DNA of 8,786 bases. Origin: an uncultured Alphaproteobacteria bacterium. GTDB taxonomy: Bacteria; Pseudomonadota; Alphaproteobacteria; Puniceispirillales; UBA1172. Below the pieces are notes generated by a model. The model searched no databases. It saw only the letters and a program-made list of their open reading frames with translations, and had not been told where the DNA came from. Below, piece by piece: positions 6,541 through 8,786 of the stretch. Numbering within the stretch: the first letter of the stretch is position 1; every line of letters begins with the position of its first letter. Made by a program: the position numbers and the translations under genes. Location of the stretch: positions 1-8,786 of the forward strand of contig CALFYS010000102.1 of assembly GCA_937952245.1 (NCBI GenBank). The letters run 5' to 3'.

Positions 6541-7392
6541 TCAATATTCTGACGTGGCAAATGTTAATGATGCCCAGCGGGTTTGCCAAACCGCCCCCGA
6601 AGGATGCACGGTTTGATCAATCGCATCAAGGCTGACCGCGTCAATCAAATACGCCATCCCTGCCTCGGTGGTGATCCGAAGCTGGCCATCCGCCCCTGTT
6701 TTGTGATGGCTCTCCATCGCCTCCTCCGCCCCGCCTTCAAGCGGCTTTGCCATCACCGTGACATAAGCCCCAGCCCACGGTTGGTCATCCCGTTCGAATT
6801 GCAAGACCATCGCACCCGCGCCGGCACAAGGCTTGGTCAGGGCAATGATCTCCACCGCCATCCCAAGACGGCGATCACCCCCTTGGCATGACCCAACGGT
6901 GAAAATACTTTTTGCGTATCGGCGATAAATCTCATTGAAATAAACATCGGGCAGTTGCCGTTCCAAATGCTGTTGGGCGGCATCGGGATAGCCTTTTTTC
7001 GCGGCGAAGGATTTAAACTTTTCCAGCGTTTTGTAGATGATCAATTTGTCTTTTGTTTCATGACGGATCAGATGAATACCGCTTTCATTGGGGGTGATTT
7101 TCCCCGGGGGCATATCCCCCAAACGGCCTTTGATAGGGGTGATGTCATGGGGGCTGATATGGTCAAATTGCTGAATATCTTGCGGAAGATAAAATTCAGA
7201 CAGCCCTTTAAACCTCTCCCCCACTTTAAGGAATATAGAGAGGTCTTGCCCTGATTTAGCGTGCCATTGTTGCGGCATAATCCAAAACTCATGGGCTTTG
7301 ACGGGAAGGGGCAGGGCGATGCCGAACATCAGGCTGAGGCATATGATCTTTAAAATTGTGGGCAAGGGTTTGAACCATGTTTTGTTAATCAA
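6541..7392 (-). CDS. DUF4198-type periplasmic protein (possible metal-uptake accessory)
   Basis: This 283-residue protein has a signal peptide (Lys-containing start, KIICLSLMFGIALPLP core, cleavage VKA|HEFW near residue 33). The mature protein begins with the HEFW motif, typical of DUF4198 (PF10670), a family often found near nickel/cobalt transport genes. Residues about 34-165 form the first half. Residues about 178-255 look like an Ig-like beta domain (EIIALTKP, AGAYVTVMAKP, KTGADGQLRI), and the C-terminus WQTRWASLTFAT is also family-like. C169 and C189 could form a periplasmic disulfide; the N-terminal His34 is a possible metal ligand. The start is TTG at 7392. No ATG or GTG lies between it and the upstream stop near 7423, and the next ATG (Met22) would remove most of the signal peptide. 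It is divergent from the HupE/UreJ gene. The metal link is inferred from family and neighbour. Confidence 0.8.
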   Translation of the reverse strand: MINKTWFKPLPTILKIICLSLMFGIALPLPVKAHEFWIMPQQWHAKSGQDLSIFLKVGERFKGLSEFYLPQDIQQFDHISPHDITPIKGRLGDMPPGKITPNESGIHLIRHETKDKLIIYKTLEKFKSFAAKKGYPDAAQQHLERQLPDVYFNEIYRRYAKSIFTVGSCQGGDRRLGMAVEIIALTKPCAGAGAMVLQFERDDQPWAGAYVTVMAKPLEGGAEEAMESHHKTGADGQLRITTEAGMAYLIDAVSLDAIDQTVHPSGAVWQTRWASLTFATSEY

Positions 7393-7461
7393 TACGACTA
7401 TAGTGAATATTATAGAAAACTGTTATGATGTTTTGAATTTTAATCATGAAGTCTCCACCCA
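7393..7461. promoter_or_regulatory. Divergent AT-rich control region between the DUF4198 and HupE genes
   Basis: This 69-base intergenic region serves both directions. On the minus strand, TTCAAA (7437-7432), 17 bases and TATAAT (7414-7409) make a good promoter for the DUF4198 gene. It would start transcription about 10 bases before the TTG codon, so the message would be nearly leaderless. On the plus strand, TATGAT (7424-7429) is a possible -10 for the HupE gene without a clear -35. An inverted repeat, CTATA (7398-7402) with TATAG (7411-7415), overlaps the minus-strand -10 and could be an operator. I cannot assign a regulator. Confidence 0.5.
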
Positions 7462-8619
7462 ATGCCCTACCGTTTATCCCACTGGCAGATTTTTCTTACC
7501 GCCAGCCTTTTAAGTTTTTTTGTTTATTTCAATGCCGTCACGCCTTCCCGCGCCCATGATATTCAGCCCATTATCGCTGACCTTTCGATGACGGATAATC
7601 AGGTTCAATTGGATCTGTCCTTGAATATTGAAATCGCTTTGTCTGACATTGATGCCAGTCTTGTGACGGATACAAATGACAGTAAAAACGCCGATGCCTA
7701 TGATGCGCTCCGGCAATTAAACGCCGCTGAATTGAAAGATGAAATCCGCCGTAACGCCAAAAGCTTTCTTGATAAACTGCAGGTGATGGTGGGCGGCAAT
7801 CGGCTGGCGCTTAATATTGCGGGCATTACGGTTGAAGACGGTATTGATCTTTCCTTGCCGCGGCGCACCAACATCACCTTAACGGCGGCGCTGCCTTCCA
7901 ATGATGCCCCGGTTGTGGTGGGGCTGGATCAGACCTTGGGGGATTTTGCCATCCGCCAGCAAGACCCGTCGATTGATCCTGATGACCTTTACACCGATTA
8001 TATCAGCGCCGGGCAAACCAGCCTTCCGATCCCTCGTGGGGGCGTGATGGATCGGTCGTGGCAAGAGATCACGTCACAATATATCGTCTCGGGCATTGCC
8101 CATATCATCCCGAAAGGGCTTGATCACATCATCTTTATCGCGGGGCTGTTTTTCTTCTCACCGAAATGGCGGCCTTTGTTGATGCAGGTCACGGTCTTTA
8201 CCTTGGCGCATAGTTTCACCTTAGCGTTGGCGACATACGGCTTTGTCAGCATTCCGGCGTCTGTCGTTGAACCCCTGATCGCCCTGTCGATTGTTTGGAT
8301 TGGGATTGAAAACGTCATCCGCCCCAAGATTGGGGTCAGCAGGCTTGGGGTGATCTTCACCTTTGGCCTGTTGCATGGATTGGGCTTTGCCTTTGTTTTG
8401 GGCGAGGTTGGCTTGGCGGGGTCAGCCTTTATGATCAGCCTTGTTGCGTTCAACATCGGGGTTGAGCTGGGGCAATTGTTGGTCTTGGCGCCTTTGTTGG
8501 TGATGGCGGCACTTATCGGCAGCCATGCGAAATATCACCAGCGGGTGGAAGTCCCCGCCTCCAGCATGATCGCTGTGATCGGTCTTTATTGGTTTATTGA
8601 ACGTGTTTTCTTGGGTTGA
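7462..8619 (+). CDS. HupE/UreJ-family membrane protein with periplasmic N-terminal domain
   Basis: This 385-residue protein starts with a signal peptide (FLTASLLSFFVYF core, cleavage SRA|HD near residue 31). A soluble periplasmic domain of about 170 residues follows, then about six membrane segments from residue 207 to the end. The membrane part carries the conserved HIIPKGLDHIIFIAGLFF (His214, Asp221, His222), FTLAHSFTLAL (His250), FGLLHGLGFA (His305) and FNIGVELGQ (Asn331, Glu335) motifs of the HupE/UreJ superfamily, which resemble nickel/cobalt permease signatures. The long form with an extra N-terminal domain fits HupE/UreJ_2 (PF13795). Nickel or cobalt transport is known for some relatives; here it is only a suggestion. 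It diverges from the DUF4198 gene, consistent with a joint metal-related function. ATG 7462 is the only good start, since an in-frame stop lies at 7447. No strong Shine-Dalgarno sequence is seen. Confidence 0.87.
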   Translation: MPYRLSHWQIFLTASLLSFFVYFNAVTPSRAHDIQPIIADLSMTDNQVQLDLSLNIEIALSDIDASLVTDTNDSKNADAYDALRQLNAAELKDEIRRNAKSFLDKLQVMVGGNRLALNIAGITVEDGIDLSLPRRTNITLTAALPSNDAPVVVGLDQTLGDFAIRQQDPSIDPDDLYTDYISAGQTSLPIPRGGVMDRSWQEITSQYIVSGIAHIIPKGLDHIIFIAGLFFFSPKWRPLLMQVTVFTLAHSFTLALATYGFVSIPASVVEPLIALSIVWIGIENVIRPKIGVSRLGVIFTFGLLHGLGFAFVLGEVGLAGSAFMISLVAFNIGVELGQLLVLAPLLVMAALIGSHAKYHQRVEVPASSMIAVIGLYWFIERVFLG

Positions 8620-8621
8620 TG

Positions 8622-8650
8622 AGGGTTGTTGCCCTTGAAGGAACGACCCT
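8622..8650 (+). terminator. Hairpin directly after the HupE/UreJ gene
   Basis: AGGGTTGTT (8622-8630) pairs with AACGACCCT (8642-8650), giving nine pairs with one G-U and an 11-base loop. It begins 3 bases past the stop codon. There is no T run after it, so it may be a Rho-assisted or 3'-end stabilising hairpin rather than a classic terminator. Confidence 0.4.
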
Positions 8651-8786
8651 TGGGAAATGGAGCGGGTAACGAGAGGTTCGAAGCCTGTACACAGCACCAT
8701 TCAAAGACTGTTTCCAATAATATCAATATCTTAGCATGATGAGTACATTGGTCAACTATCAAAACCTTACCTGCAACCTTGCCTGA

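Noticed and set aside
8624..8699. Possible complete tRNA ending in ACCA at 8699
   Set aside because: A 76-base fold fails. The 5' acceptor does not pair with ACACAGC, position 33 is not T, and no anticodon or D arm forms. Only a T-arm-like fragment remains.
8422..8700. Minus-strand 92-residue frame covering the end of the HupE gene
   Set aside because: It is antisense to the conserved HupE C-terminal membrane segments, with low-complexity composition and no known motif.
8594..8786. Minus-strand frame open from the right edge to about 8594
   Set aside because: It has no recognisable domain, no start in view and runs into the HupE gene. It may be chance, and I cannot support a gene.

Overview
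The window (about 47% GC by eye) looks like an accessory stretch of a Gram-negative chromosome, most probably an alphaproteobacterium. This rests on the gene content (outer-membrane barrel, exported FecR/VCBS surface protein, class III aminotransferase, DUF4198 and HupE/UreJ proteins) and on codon style. No marker gene fixes the taxon. Three transcription blocks are visible.

Block 1 is positions 1-4936 on the minus strand. A consensus-like sigma-70 promoter (4981-5009) precedes a 445-residue exported protein with a short N-terminal TPR region and a C-terminal beta-barrel ending in Phe (3599-4936). Its stop codon directly abuts the start codon of a giant surface protein (1-3598, open at the left edge, 1199 residues visible). 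That protein has a signal peptide, a FecR domain, a small Cys loop, a roughly 220-residue acidic disordered linker, and then tandem 118-119-residue VCBS/cadherin-like units that run off the window. The large gene is absent from a simple closed-ORF view because it has no stop inside the window. The tight coupling suggests that the barrel protein exports or anchors the repeat protein. This is the most interesting hypothesis here and it is an inference.

Block 2 is positions 5095-7392 on the minus strand. A DUF4198 periplasmic protein (6541-7392, TTG start) is followed after 72 bases by a complete PLP-dependent class III (omega) aminotransferase (5095-6468). A GC-rich hairpin lies between them and a perfect 10-bp inverted repeat follows the aminotransferase.

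Block 3 is positions 7462-8619 on the plus strand, divergent from block 2. It is a HupE/UreJ-type membrane protein with a large periplasmic N-terminal domain. It shares a 69-base AT-rich control region with the DUF4198 gene. Both families have been linked to nickel/cobalt or other metal handling, so the pair may be one metal-related locus. The last 167 bases hold a hairpin after the HupE gene and no gene I can support.

The repeat array carries long near-identical DNA copies (178 bp perfect at a distance of 1065 bp, 55 bp perfect at 354 bp). These indicate recent internal recombination or gene conversion, or an assembly problem at the left edge.
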